Origin: JACMLD01 sp963705285
GTDB lineage: Bacteria; Bacteroidota; Bacteroidia; Chitinophagales; Chitinophagaceae
NCBI GenBank assembly: GCA_963705285.1
Contig: OY970066.1
Location: 5,828,001-5,892,000 of the forward strand
Direction: 5' to 3'
Length of the DNA stretch: 64,000 nucleotides
Each line of letters opens with the position of its first letter. Position 1 is the first letter of the stretch. A program made the position numbers and the translations under genes. Below the pieces are notes generated by a model that did no database searches, was not told the origin of the DNA, and saw only the letters and a list, made by a program, of their open reading frames with translations. Below, one piece after another: positions 44,822-52,721 of the stretch.

Positions 44822-45451
44822 TTATTTTTCGCGGTTTTTTCCATAAAAATAGGACATGTGACTCGCCTTATCGTCATAGGTGACAATATCTTTATTCTTA
44901 TGATAATGAAAGTAACTAAGCATTCCAAAGTCTCCCGAAGAAAACGCGGTATGTGTAAGTAAAATGCCGAGTATAGTGAAACACCAAAGTTGGTTTGCAA
45001 AAAATAACAGAATCAGTAATGTTGTTGAAATAACAACAAATGGTGCAAGTGCTACAATTTGAAATTCTTTTTTGTTTGCTACAAATTGATCTGCAATAGC
45101 CATAAAATAAAATTTCTTTAAATTGGCGTCATAAGATGTCTTGTCTGCACCTTGAGATTTATAAGCCAAAACGTGAATATATTCATGTATGGGTATCAGT
45201 GTAAAAGCAATTGCCAGTCCGTAGGAAAAATGAGTGAAGCCGGCACCCAAACTAAAACCAGCCGTTTGGGAACATTTCCAAAACCAAAAAATAATAATCC
45301 CTGCAATTATGATATTGCTAAATTTATAAAACAAAGAAATGGGTGTCTTCTTTTTAAGGTATGTTCTTACAAAGGGAACAAGTTCTTTATGTTCCAAATT
45401 ATCAAGCAGTACATAACCTTTTTCTGCTAATTGTTCAGGTCTGATTTCCAT
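44822..45451 (-). CDS. DUF3267 putative membrane zinc peptidase
   Basis: 209 residues from the ATG at 45449-45451 (MEIRPEQLAEKGYVL); an ATG at 45529 is in frame but adds an atypical leader. Four membrane helices are seen, with HEYIH (HExxH-like) inside the second, the zinc-binding motif of DUF3267/zincin-type proteins. Function is unknown; the same fold occurs in intramembrane proteases. The stop is 17 nt from the start of the Crp/Fnr gene. Confidence 0.75.
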   Translation of the reverse strand: MEIRPEQLAEKGYVLLDNLEHKELVPFVRTYLKKKTPISLFYKFSNIIIAGIIIFWFWKCSQTAGFSLGAGFTHFSYGLAIAFTLIPIHEYIHVLAYKSQGADKTSYDANLKKFYFMAIADQFVANKKEFQIVALAPFVVISTTLLILLFFANQLWCFTILGILLTHTAFSSGDFGMLSYFHYHKNKDIVTYDDKASHMSYFYGKNREK

Positions 45452-45529
45452 TTGTATCGTTTTAAATTTCTCACTGTAGGGTGGCCGTAGGATTACATAC
45501 AATGTTGCGAATTGTCTCTGAACTGACAT

Positions 45530-46002
45530 CTGGGATCACTGCAGCGACTAAGCCTTGCTAATAAAATAAAACTACATTAATTTATAATAAAAAAACAGCT
45601 GCAACAAAATTCTGCAACAACAAATGCTGAGTAGCCCACTGCAGCGCATTGGAAAAATGTTCGTTGGCTTGAATGTATGCAGGTTTCAGGGGTACATTAG
45701 AAACTATTTTAATTTTTAGGGAATCAATCGCGGGCAACTAAGTCATGGATTTTCCAGTTTTTCATCAACACCAATTTCTGTTCACCCGCCGTCAGTGCCG
45801 TATGCTGTAATTTATACTATTTTAAACTGCTCCTTTTCTATTTCAATAAATACATACTCTTTGTTTCGAAAAAAACAATGTTAGCCGCAGCGGCTTCATC
45901 TTTCACTGTGGTTGACAGAAAATTTATTGGGGACGCTAAAAAACGGCTAAGCAGTTCTGGAAAAACTTCAATCCAAACGACCTTCCTATCAAGGAAAGAA
46001 AT
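45530..46002. other. Intergenic stretch without a recognisable gene
   Basis: About 470 nt, AT-rich with short homopolymer runs, between the DUF3267 gene and the trypsin-like gene. Short open frames on both strands do not match anything I know. No tRNA, integrase fragment or clear repeat was seen. It may be the left border of the AT-rich patch. Confidence 0.5.
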
Positions 46003-46887
46003 TTATGGTCGCTTTCTAGACCGCGAAGGAGAAAGGCGATCTAATGCACGCATTATGGCCCCGGCGGATACAAATTCATACACAAGCTTTGGCTTATGAA
46101 TGTTTCTCATTTCTGGCCTAGAAAAAATGACGAATGGTTCATTGGTTTCGCAAGACACCATTCCAGCAAAATGGTACCGTTCCCTTTTGTCTTTGTAAAA
46201 AACTGGCCCTCCGGATGAGCCGCCAATATTGATTGTCTTGACTGCAAATAAATAATCATCGTGAAACTTATAGGCGAAGTCATCAACAGTTCTTACAGTA
46301 TCAACATTTGGCAGTGATAATGCTACATCGACATCACCTCGGAAACCACAAACGAGAACCTCAGAGCTACCAGGTAACTCAAAATATAGGTCACTATCAT
46401 TAATCTTGACTGACTCTATAACAGCTTTTCCTGGAATAGCATCTATTGGTATAAATGCAATGTCCATAAGTAGGTTTGAAGAATCATGGCGGGATGTCAA
46501 AAACAACCTGTTATTGTTGGCATCTAGCAATGGATATCTGACTGGCACTTGATTTCCATCATTATCATAGAACCAAACTAGCGCCAAATTAGGCGTTTGT
46601 CCGCGCACATAACCACTGTCTGATGTATTTATATCCCATGGTGACCGGCCAGTCAGTATGTGATAGTTTGTAACAATGTAGTTTTTCCCATTGTAATTGG
46701 CAACGTAGCAGCTTCCAATATTTTCAGAATTATCGTGAAGCATCTGGCCATTAATCCAAGTTGAGGTAGCAAGTCTAAAGCACTTTAACCTTATATCTTT
46801 TTTACTGCTCCGACATGCAAATAATAAAATAACAAGAGAGGCAATTAAAAGTAAACAATATTTTTGTATCATGTAATATGTAATCAT
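46003..46887 (-). CDS. Trypsin-like serine peptidase lipoprotein
   Basis: 294 residues. A lipoprotein signal (about 7-25, ending LLFACRSS) anchors it outside the cytoplasm. The chymotrypsin-fold triad is complete: His in YIVTNYHIL, Asp in LLMDIAFIP and Ser in GGSSGGPVFY. No PDZ domain follows, unlike DegP. It lies 4 nt after the helical protein gene and forms a four-gene minus-strand unit with three proteins of unknown family. Substrate unknown. Confidence 0.8.
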   Translation of the reverse strand: MITYYMIQKYCLLLIASLVILLFACRSSKKDIRLKCFRLATSTWINGQMLHDNSENIGSCYVANYNGKNYIVTNYHILTGRSPWDINTSDSGYVRGQTPNLALVWFYDNDGNQVPVRYPLLDANNNRLFLTSRHDSSNLLMDIAFIPIDAIPGKAVIESVKINDSDLYFELPGSSEVLVCGFRGDVDVALSLPNVDTVRTVDDFAYKFHDDYLFAVKTINIGGSSGGPVFYKDKRERYHFAGMVSCETNEPFVIFSRPEMRNIHKPKLVYEFVSAGAIMRALDRLSPSRSRKRP

Positions 46888-46891
46888 GTGC

Positions 46892-47614
46892 TTAAAGTTT
46901 CAAAAACTGATAGACCATAGATTGCCCGCCATTTTCCGTACTTTCAAGTAACGTGTAATAAAATCCTTCATCCAAAATACTTGTTCTATGAAACTCCAAT
47001 AATCGCAAGACTTTAGTATAGTAATCGGTAAATCTAACTAGCGGATTTTCCCTCATTTTGTCGTCTCCAAAGGGGTTTTTGTGATGCATCCAACTACTAC
47101 AATAGTTGTATAGTTCAACAAACTCATGCTCTTTTAGTTGTCCCTTTTCTATTTTTGGTAAGCCATTGATATTTGTAGGAGAATCTATTTGCTCATTTGC
47201 TGTAACATTAAATACCTCTGCCATATCATTAGGTAACGCTTTCGCTACAGGGAAAAAATTTGGATTGACTCTTCTAACTTTGTCAATGATTTTTTTTGCA
47301 TTCCAATCAAGTTGAAAGCTTTTTGAAATTTTCTCATACTTGTCTTTGTGAGCGACCAAACTGCCCATCGCGATTCCCTCTAGAATTTTTCTAAAATGCG
47401 TTGCTACAATTTCGGCAGTAAAAACCATCTGATATAAGGCTAAGGTTTGCGACATTTTAACCGCATTGTCTTTCGGGTGCCTAGACGCAATTTGAGCAGG
47501 AGTAAATGGAAGCAATGCATGATATGGAATATCCAAAGCATATTTAATGATTTTTAACCTTATTCCTATCAAATTCATGAGTCCTGCGTACAGATCGCGA
47601 TGGTGCTCGTTCAT
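46892..47614 (-). CDS. Helical protein of unknown family
   Basis: 240 residues from the ATG at 47612-47614, chosen because a near-perfect AGGAGG lies 6 nt upstream; the frame extends 18 codons further back into the previous gene. The protein is mostly helical and has YNYCSSWMHHKNPFG near residue 180, similar in feel to HEPN-like helical domains, though I cannot assign a family. No membrane helix is seen. It lies between two membrane-linked genes, suggesting a shared function. Confidence 0.65.
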   Translation of the reverse strand: MNEHHRDLYAGLMNLIGIRLKIIKYALDIPYHALLPFTPAQIASRHPKDNAVKMSQTLALYQMVFTAEIVATHFRKILEGIAMGSLVAHKDKYEKISKSFQLDWNAKKIIDKVRRVNPNFFPVAKALPNDMAEVFNVTANEQIDSPTNINGLPKIEKGQLKEHEFVELYNYCSSWMHHKNPFGDDKMRENPLVRFTDYYTKVLRLLEFHRTSILDEGFYYTLLESTENGGQSMVYQFLKL

Positions 47615-47620
47615 GAGAAA

Positions 47621-47626
47621 CCTCCT
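47621..47626 (-). promoter_or_regulatory. Strong Shine-Dalgarno deciding the start at 47614
   Basis: On the minus strand AGGAGG stands 6 nt before ATG. It overlaps the end of the preceding gene (stop at 47625). Such a site is rare in this window and fits coupling or foreign origin. Confidence 0.5.
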
Positions 47627-48581
47627 AATTTTTAATCTTGAAATAATCATCCGGCATTTGAATACCATTTTCTAACATATACTTGACGTCAAATTTGAAA
47701 GTGGGCGGATTACCTTCGGTTGGATAAAGTTGAATAGTTGCATAATACGCACTCCTGCTCCACCGCACCTCTATATCATATTGATAATAGGTGCCTACTT
47801 TCATAAAACGGGGACGGCTCGTATACATTAATCTAGAGCCATTGGGCGGGAGTGTAGTCCTTCCTGTTATCTTGTCACTTGAAACGGTTTCCAATGCGGC
47901 AATTTGATAAACTTCCTGAACTTCCATAAAAACATCGCTTATTGGAAAACTGCCATCATTAATTAAATAAAATACTACATTGTAGGTAGTATCCTCCGGT
48001 TGAATTTTTGCAGCTTGATACGCTAACCTTGGCTTATTACCTCCCCCGGTTATTTGATTAAGCAACTTCTTTTGCTCTAGGTTATTCTCCTTTTGCATCT
48101 CGTTAAGTTCTAGGCTCTTTGAAAGAATTGCGCGCGCTGTATCGAAGCTTTTACTTTGCAAGTTTATCAAATGAGTCTGCTTAAAATTACTGGCATACTG
48201 TGCCCTATTAAGCCAAATACTTTGCTCCAAAATCCTTTTCGCAGTATCAAAATTCATGCTTTGAAGCTTAACTAATGAATCCTGCTTATTACTTATTATG
48301 GCAGACATTGATCGAATAGTATCCTGCTTAGATTTTATTGTGTCTTGTTTGGAAGCCAGAACGCTATTTACAGAATCAACTTGGTGTTTTGACTCTAGAT
48401 TGTCCTCAACTGCATTACAGCCTGTCCACAAGGCAACACTAGCTCCGATAACCACCAGAGCCAAACTGAGATAGTTAAATTTATTTGACTTATTCTCCGC
48501 GTTATTATCCGTGTACTTTTCAAAAAAAGATAACAAGCCGCCAACGATTATTAATAATACTGATAAAATGACTTGCCACAT
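47625..48581 (-). CDS. Membrane-anchored coiled-coil protein
   Basis: 318 residues. Two N-terminal membrane helices (about 3-20 and 36-54) lead into a long coiled coil (about 60-175) with repeated KQDTIKSKQDTI-like and NFDTAKRILEQS / SFDTARAILSKS units, then a beta-rich domain (about 185-300) like an Ig or C2-type fold. I do not know the family. The duplicated coiled-coil unit (two similar blocks about 50 residues apart) suggests internal duplication. Confidence 0.65.
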   Translation of the reverse strand: MWQVILSVLLIIVGGLLSFFEKYTDNNAENKSNKFNYLSLALVVIGASVALWTGCNAVEDNLESKHQVDSVNSVLASKQDTIKSKQDTIRSMSAIISNKQDSLVKLQSMNFDTAKRILEQSIWLNRAQYASNFKQTHLINLQSKSFDTARAILSKSLELNEMQKENNLEQKKLLNQITGGGNKPRLAYQAAKIQPEDTTYNVVFYLINDGSFPISDVFMEVQEVYQIAALETVSSDKITGRTTLPPNGSRLMYTSRPRFMKVGTYYQYDIEVRWSRSAYYATIQLYPTEGNPPTFKFDVKYMLENGIQMPDDYFKIKN

Positions 48582-48640
48582 TTTTAATTAGTTTGCGACT
48601 GATTTTTTCTTTGCTTACACAAATGAATAACGTTGATTAT

Positions 48641-49627
48641 TTACTCTTTCTTGTAAATTTTTAAAAAGTCTTTAAAGGCATCTAAAATATTAGAATCAAT
48701 TTCTTTTTCAATTTTCGCTTTTTCTATCGTGTGCAAGCTTTCATCTTTCATCAGTTTAAAATTTCGTTCAATGCCAGAAAGATCTGAAATCAGCTTTTCT
48801 ATTAATGTTTGGTTATCTACAAGGATTGCAATTTGCAGTGCAGCAGATTTTGCATTGAGATTTGTAAGCTCATTCTGAAAGTATTTAGCATCTTCTAAGT
48901 TATTTCTGTATAGGCGGAGAAAGAAAAATGCAAACAATTGAATAAAAACTGCAAAGGAAATTTTGGGGATAAAGTGCATTAAAAACTTTGGCCAATCCAA
49001 GTCTGTGAATGGCTGCAAGAAATTATAACCTAATACCCCTATGGCTGCTACTGTAGCAATAATTCCGATCCACAAATTAACTATTGAATTCTTTTGTAAT
49101 TTGCGAATATATTGGTCTGTATCGACAACAACAGTTTCTATTTTCTGTCGAATTATGCCAAATTTTAAATCAAAATCAATATAGTGCTTGTACTTTTCTT
49201 GAACTCCAAGAACTAAAGAACCTTCTATTCTATCCATTACTTTGTCGAAAACGGCCGACTCAATTTCTTTGAGTTTACTTGACGAATTAATAAATCCTGA
49301 AATAATTTTGTCCGCCTCCTTTTTGTAGTGTGAGTAAAACTCTTTTTGCGCTTGCCTAAATTCCTTACTGTTAGCTTCAGCCCGTTTATTAGAATTGTCT
49401 GTCCTTGGATTTAAATACATGATTAGGAAAGCTAGGACAGCTATCGCTACAATTAGTAGGATCGCAATGGTTAAATAGTAACGGTCGTCTGCTTTATCAA
49501 TAGTTGAAAACTTATAAAGCTTTTGCACGATATCGGGAAGTACTGTCACCCCGAAGACAATACCAAGGAGCCCTATTATAACCGCTTCATTTTTTCTAAT
49601 TATAGTAAGTATACGTTTTGCAATCAT
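48641..49627 (-). CDS. Four-helix membrane coiled-coil protein
   Basis: 328 residues. Hydrophobic helices lie near 15-33, 48-71, 185-205 and 220-243, with helical, charged stretches between (about 75-165) and at the C-terminus (about 245-328). This resembles sensor or scaffold membrane proteins, but no family is recognised. It is the first large gene of the minus-strand unit reaching to 46003; a 59-nt gap separates it from the coiled-coil gene at 48581. Confidence 0.6.
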   Translation of the reverse strand: MIAKRILTIIRKNEAVIIGLLGIVFGVTVLPDIVQKLYKFSTIDKADDRYYLTIAILLIVAIAVLAFLIMYLNPRTDNSNKRAEANSKEFRQAQKEFYSHYKKEADKIISGFINSSSKLKEIESAVFDKVMDRIEGSLVLGVQEKYKHYIDFDLKFGIIRQKIETVVVDTDQYIRKLQKNSIVNLWIGIIATVAAIGVLGYNFLQPFTDLDWPKFLMHFIPKISFAVFIQLFAFFFLRLYRNNLEDAKYFQNELTNLNAKSAALQIAILVDNQTLIEKLISDLSGIERNFKLMKDESLHTIEKAKIEKEIDSNILDAFKDFLKIYKKE

Positions 49628-49657
49628 TTTTTTATATGAATTGATGTCGCGCTAGAA

Positions 49658-49962
49658 CTATTGATGATTGTATGAACCAAATTCTTTTTCAATCCTTGCT
49701 CTATAGCCAGGCGGCCGTTGGTTCATTAAAATCTCACGGCCAATTGCATCAATGAAATTCTGTGGCAGTATTCTGTGGTCTGCGGGTGATACCTGGGTAA
49801 AGATACCGGTCTGAATATCCCCTGCCAGCATAGCTATGCCTGTTGCATATATTAACAGGTAAAGTGTATGAATGCCCCCAATATGTTCACAACATAATTA
49901 TATTTAAGGGCTTTGCCTTCCCACTGAATTTTGATTGACCGCATTTCGCTGGGAACCATCAT
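49658..49962 (-). pseudogene. Frameshifted small membrane protein gene
   Basis: Starts at an ATG that overlaps the previous stop as ATGA. The frame (MMVPSEMRSIKIQWEG...) ends after 36 codons. Adding one G to the G5 run (C-run 49875-49879 on the plus strand) joins it to a second frame that continues to the stop at 49658-49660 and gives a coherent 101-residue protein with one hydrophobic segment (LGGIHTLYLLIYATGIAML). It is either a real one-base deletion or a sequencing error. Family unknown. Confidence 0.5.
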
Positions 49963-50177
49963 TTAATATTATTGCTTGCTTTTATGGTCATTATTTCTTC
50001 TGGTGCCACCCCTTGTTTTTCGCACAGCTTCATGAGCAGCCAAACTGTTGCCCGCTGGTTGCTCAGCTGTTGCTCAATCTTAAACACCCATCTAATTATG
50101 AGAACCTGAATATATATCGCCAATAATGCGAGACCGGCAATAATCACGAGCGTTGCAATGCTTGTAGTTGAATCCAT
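49959..50177 (-). CDS. Small single-span membrane protein, unknown
   Basis: 72 residues with one long hydrophobic helix (about 7-30) and a polar, helical tail containing VWLLMKLCEKQG. The stop codon TGA is shared with the ATG of the frameshifted gene, so the two are translationally linked. No family recognised. Confidence 0.5.
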   Translation of the reverse strand: MDSTTSIATLVIIAGLALLAIYIQVLIIRWVFKIEQQLSNQRATVWLLMKLCEKQGVAPEEIMTIKASNNIK

Positions 50178-50739
50178 GGTTTAGTTGTCTAGGTTTAAAT
50201 GTTTATAATCAAGAAAAAGATGAACCGTATTAGTACGTAGTCGTTAATTCCAGGGACTTGCTAAAATGCATATGCTGAAACAATACCTATAATTCACACC
50301 CTAAACCCCTAGAAATGACCAACCTTTGCCTTGCCTGCCGCCGTTAGCTGCGTTGTCCTTGTATGAAGATTTTGTATCTCCTGCGTCATACCGTTGTGAA
50401 GAAATCGTTCAAGTGCTTATCTATATTTTTCCTCCTACCAATGCTCCTGTGCAAGGAATCATATGGTTTCGGATTCCCGCATCTTCCTAGAAAAATTTCA
50501 TGTAGTGCCAGAACTTGCTCATCAATTCTATTAAAATGACCAATAAACTGCTTTAGTGGGAAATTTAGAAAAAACGAACGATGAATACATTAAAAATATC
50601 TAATTTTTGCATTACTCCAGCAACGTATTAATACGGTGTTTTTTACGCTTTGGTGAATAAATAATAGGTTTATTATTTCACCATATTGGAAAGGAATTAA
50701 AACACAAACATAATCAAAATGACAAGGATATAAAACGAC
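50178..50739. other. Intergenic stretch with a possible gene remnant
   Basis: About 560 nt. On the minus strand an open frame at 50386-50589 has no ATG but encodes a protein-like stretch (FLNFPLKQFIGHFNRIDEQ near its beginning, KNIDKHLNDFFTTV at its end). It may be the tail of a decayed gene. The rest is AT-rich with no recognisable gene. Confidence 0.3.
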
Positions 50740-50764
50740 AAAGCCCGCTCGTCGAGCAGGCTTT
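50740..50764 (-). terminator. Hairpin ending the tRNA-Leu(TAA) transcript
   Basis: AAAGCCCGCTCG (50740-50751) and CGAGCAGGCTTT (50753-50764) pair with one G-T; on the minus strand it is followed by GTCGTTTTATA. Confidence 0.7.
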
Positions 50765-50770
50765 TACAAG

Positions 50771-50856
50771 TACCCAGGATGGGAGTCGAACCCACACGCG
50801 CATTGCTGCGCACAGGATTTTAAGTCCTGCGTGTCTACCAATTCCACCACCCGGGT
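50771..50856 (-). tRNA. tRNA-Leu (anticodon TAA)
   Basis: 86 nt. The acceptor stem ACCCGGG pairs with CCTGGGT (one G-T). The anticodon stem CAGGA/TCCTG encloses CTTAAAA, anticodon TAA. The long variable arm and the T-loop GGTTCGACTCC are typical of tRNA-Leu. CCA is not encoded. Confidence 0.95.
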
Positions 50857-50863
50857 GACACTG

Positions 50864-50890
50864 CCCCAACAACTTTGAAAAGTTGGGGCA
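50864..50890 (-). terminator. Hairpin between the two tRNA genes
   Basis: GCCCCAAC and GTTGGGGC form an 8-bp GC-rich stem around an 11-nt loop. It lies downstream of tRNA-Gly and upstream of tRNA-Leu on the minus strand and may be a processing or attenuation structure. Confidence 0.4.
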
Positions 50891-50917
50891 AAAAAAATCC
50901 AAACACTGGGTTTGGAT
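50890..50917 (-). terminator. Intrinsic terminator after tRNA-Gly
   Basis: On the minus strand ATCCAAAC pairs with GTTTGGAT around a five-base loop and is followed by eight T. It would stop tRNA-Gly transcription, so tRNA-Leu would need its own promoter or read-through. Confidence 0.75.
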
Positions 50918-50922
50918 CTGTG

Positions 50923-50995
<73 letters not shown>

Positions 50996-51068
50996 GGATT
51001 ATCTAAGAGCTGTTTTTTAGGACTGCAAAAATAGGCATTGCAGCCATACAGAAAAATATTTTTTGTGC

Positions 51069-51284
51069 TTATTTATACTGTGGCGTATACAGCGTATTGG
51101 CTGGTACACTTACTTCCGGACGGCCCTTGTAACGGTGCGCCCACAATCCAAAACTGCCGCCCACCAAAAAGGCAACAATGCAAAATACCTGCAGGTAAAA
51201 TAAAAACACTGAAGAATTTACCCAGCTGTACGCAAAATCTTTCTCCTTGGGGTCTTTATATTCTATTGGCTCAATGGCTTCCAT
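51069..51284 (-). CDS. Small single-span membrane protein, unknown
   Basis: 71 residues, acidic and lysine-rich at the N-terminus, then one hydrophobic helix (about 26-47) and a short basic-aromatic tail. No family recognised. It is placed 31 nt upstream of the glycosyltransferase gene in the same orientation, which supports a real gene. Function unknown. Confidence 0.5.
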   Translation of the reverse strand: MEAIEPIEYKDPKEKDFAYSWVNSSVFLFYLQVFCIVAFLVGGSFGLWAHRYKGRPEVSVPANTLYTPQYK

Positions 51285-51315
51285 AATGTTGTTAATTACC
51301 CGGCAAAAATAGCGG

Positions 51316-52356
51316 TTACGGTTTATATTTCACAGGTTTATGAACTACAATTTCTGAAAATTTTTGCCGCCCGCGCACAAAATACTGCCATACCACACTG
51401 CCCTGCCACCAACCCTGCAATGGCCCGTCGCGCTTTGCCGGAAATACACTTTGCCCACGCTTAAACATTAGCCAGTCGATAAAACCCATATGTGCCTTAA
51501 AAACTGAAACAAAATACACCCTGTCGCCCGACAGCAAAGACTTCCAGGCGGTAACACCATCCAGCGCCAAACGCAGTGGCAGCTTCCACCAACATTGTCC
51601 CAGCGGCAGGTTTTTGCTGAGCATAATAAGGTTGTTTCTGAAATTGAGGTACACCTTTCGGGCATTGCCTTTTGGCAGCGTACCCCCACCCACATGGTAC
51701 ACCACAGATTTCGGGCAGGCCATTACCCGGTAACCTGCCAGCTGCATGCGCCAGCAAAGGTCTATCTCTTCCATGTGCGCAAAAAAATATTCGTCGAGGC
51801 CCCCACAAGCATGATACACTTTCGCCCGTACAAACATGGCCGCACCGCTGGCCCAAAACACAGGCGCCACCTCATCGTACTGCCCATGGTCTTCCTCGCA
51901 TACATCAAACACCCGGCCTCTGGCAAAGGGGTAGCCCAGCGCATCTATCCAGCCACCGGCAGCGCCCGCATATTCAAATAACTGGCGATGGCGTTCCGTC
52001 AATATTTTTGGCTGGCAGGCGGCAATGGTGGTATCTGTTTCCATCAGTTGAATAACAGGCGCCAGCCAACCCGGCTGCACTTCCACATCAGAATTAAGCA
52101 GTACATAGTAATCGGCCTGCACCTGTTTCAGCGCATCGTTATAGCCTTTTGCAAAACCCACATTGTGGGGCAGGGCAATAATACGCACTTCGGGGTGCTG
52201 TTGCTGCAGGTATTGAAGCGATTCGTCGGTAGATCCATTATCGGCCACAATTACTTCATAATTGCTGTACCGCGTGGCCACTACCGATGGCAAAAACCGG
52301 CGGAGGTATTTTATTCCGTTCCAGTTAAGAATGACTATGGCGGTATGTGGCGTCAA
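51316..52356 (-). CDS. Family 2 glycosyltransferase (GT-A fold)
   Basis: 346 residues. The start AIVILNWNGIKYLRRFLPSV and VADNGSTDESLQYL are typical of GT2, followed by LLNSDVEV (DxD-like metal site) and MEEIDLCWRMQLAGYRV (ED-type catalytic region). C-terminally it has a long helical stretch. It transfers a sugar from a nucleotide donor, probably to a lipid or polysaccharide acceptor in the envelope. No linked polysaccharide cluster is seen. Confidence 0.92.
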   Translation of the reverse strand: MTPHTAIVILNWNGIKYLRRFLPSVVATRYSNYEVIVADNGSTDESLQYLQQQHPEVRIIALPHNVGFAKGYNDALKQVQADYYVLLNSDVEVQPGWLAPVIQLMETDTTIAACQPKILTERHRQLFEYAGAAGGWIDALGYPFARGRVFDVCEEDHGQYDEVAPVFWASGAAMFVRAKVYHACGGLDEYFFAHMEEIDLCWRMQLAGYRVMACPKSVVYHVGGGTLPKGNARKVYLNFRNNLIMLSKNLPLGQCWWKLPLRLALDGVTAWKSLLSGDRVYFVSVFKAHMGFIDWLMFKRGQSVFPAKRDGPLQGWWQGSVVWQYFVRGRQKFSEIVVHKPVKYKP

Positions 52357-52552
52357 TGGTTACATGAAGTTAATGGGTTCAAAAATAGGGGGAAATGTAG
52401 AAAATCGCTGATTTCTGATGTGATGATATCTGATTACGCCTCCTCACCCCAATGGGATATGCGGCCATCGGCGGCTAACCCGCAAAGGGGCGATTTGTAC
52501 GGTTATTAATAACGTTACGTTTGAAAGAGTGGTTGATTTTCTACCTTGCGGT

Positions 52553-52704
52553 GCTAACAGCTAACAGCTAACAGCTAACAGCTAACAGCTAACAGCTAAC
52601 AGCTAACAGCTAACAGCTAACAGCTAACAGCTAACAGCTAACAGCTAACAGCTAACAGCTAACAGCTAACAGCTAACAGCTAACAGCTAACAGCTAACAG
52701 CTAA
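52553..52704. repeat. Tandem heptanucleotide repeat, 21 copies of GCTAACA
   Basis: 21 uninterrupted copies (52553-52699) plus a partial unit, ending 17 nt before the ATG of the histidine kinase. The unit is not a multiple of three and contains TAA, so it stops translation in every plus-strand frame. Copy number in such arrays usually changes by slippage. Confidence 0.97.
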
Positions 52705-52721
52705 AATCTTACTTTCGGTAA

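Noticed and set aside
45878..46099. Plus-strand open frame with a basic, serine-rich product
   Set aside because: Mostly overlaps the end of the trypsin-like gene on the other strand; composition fits a shadow.
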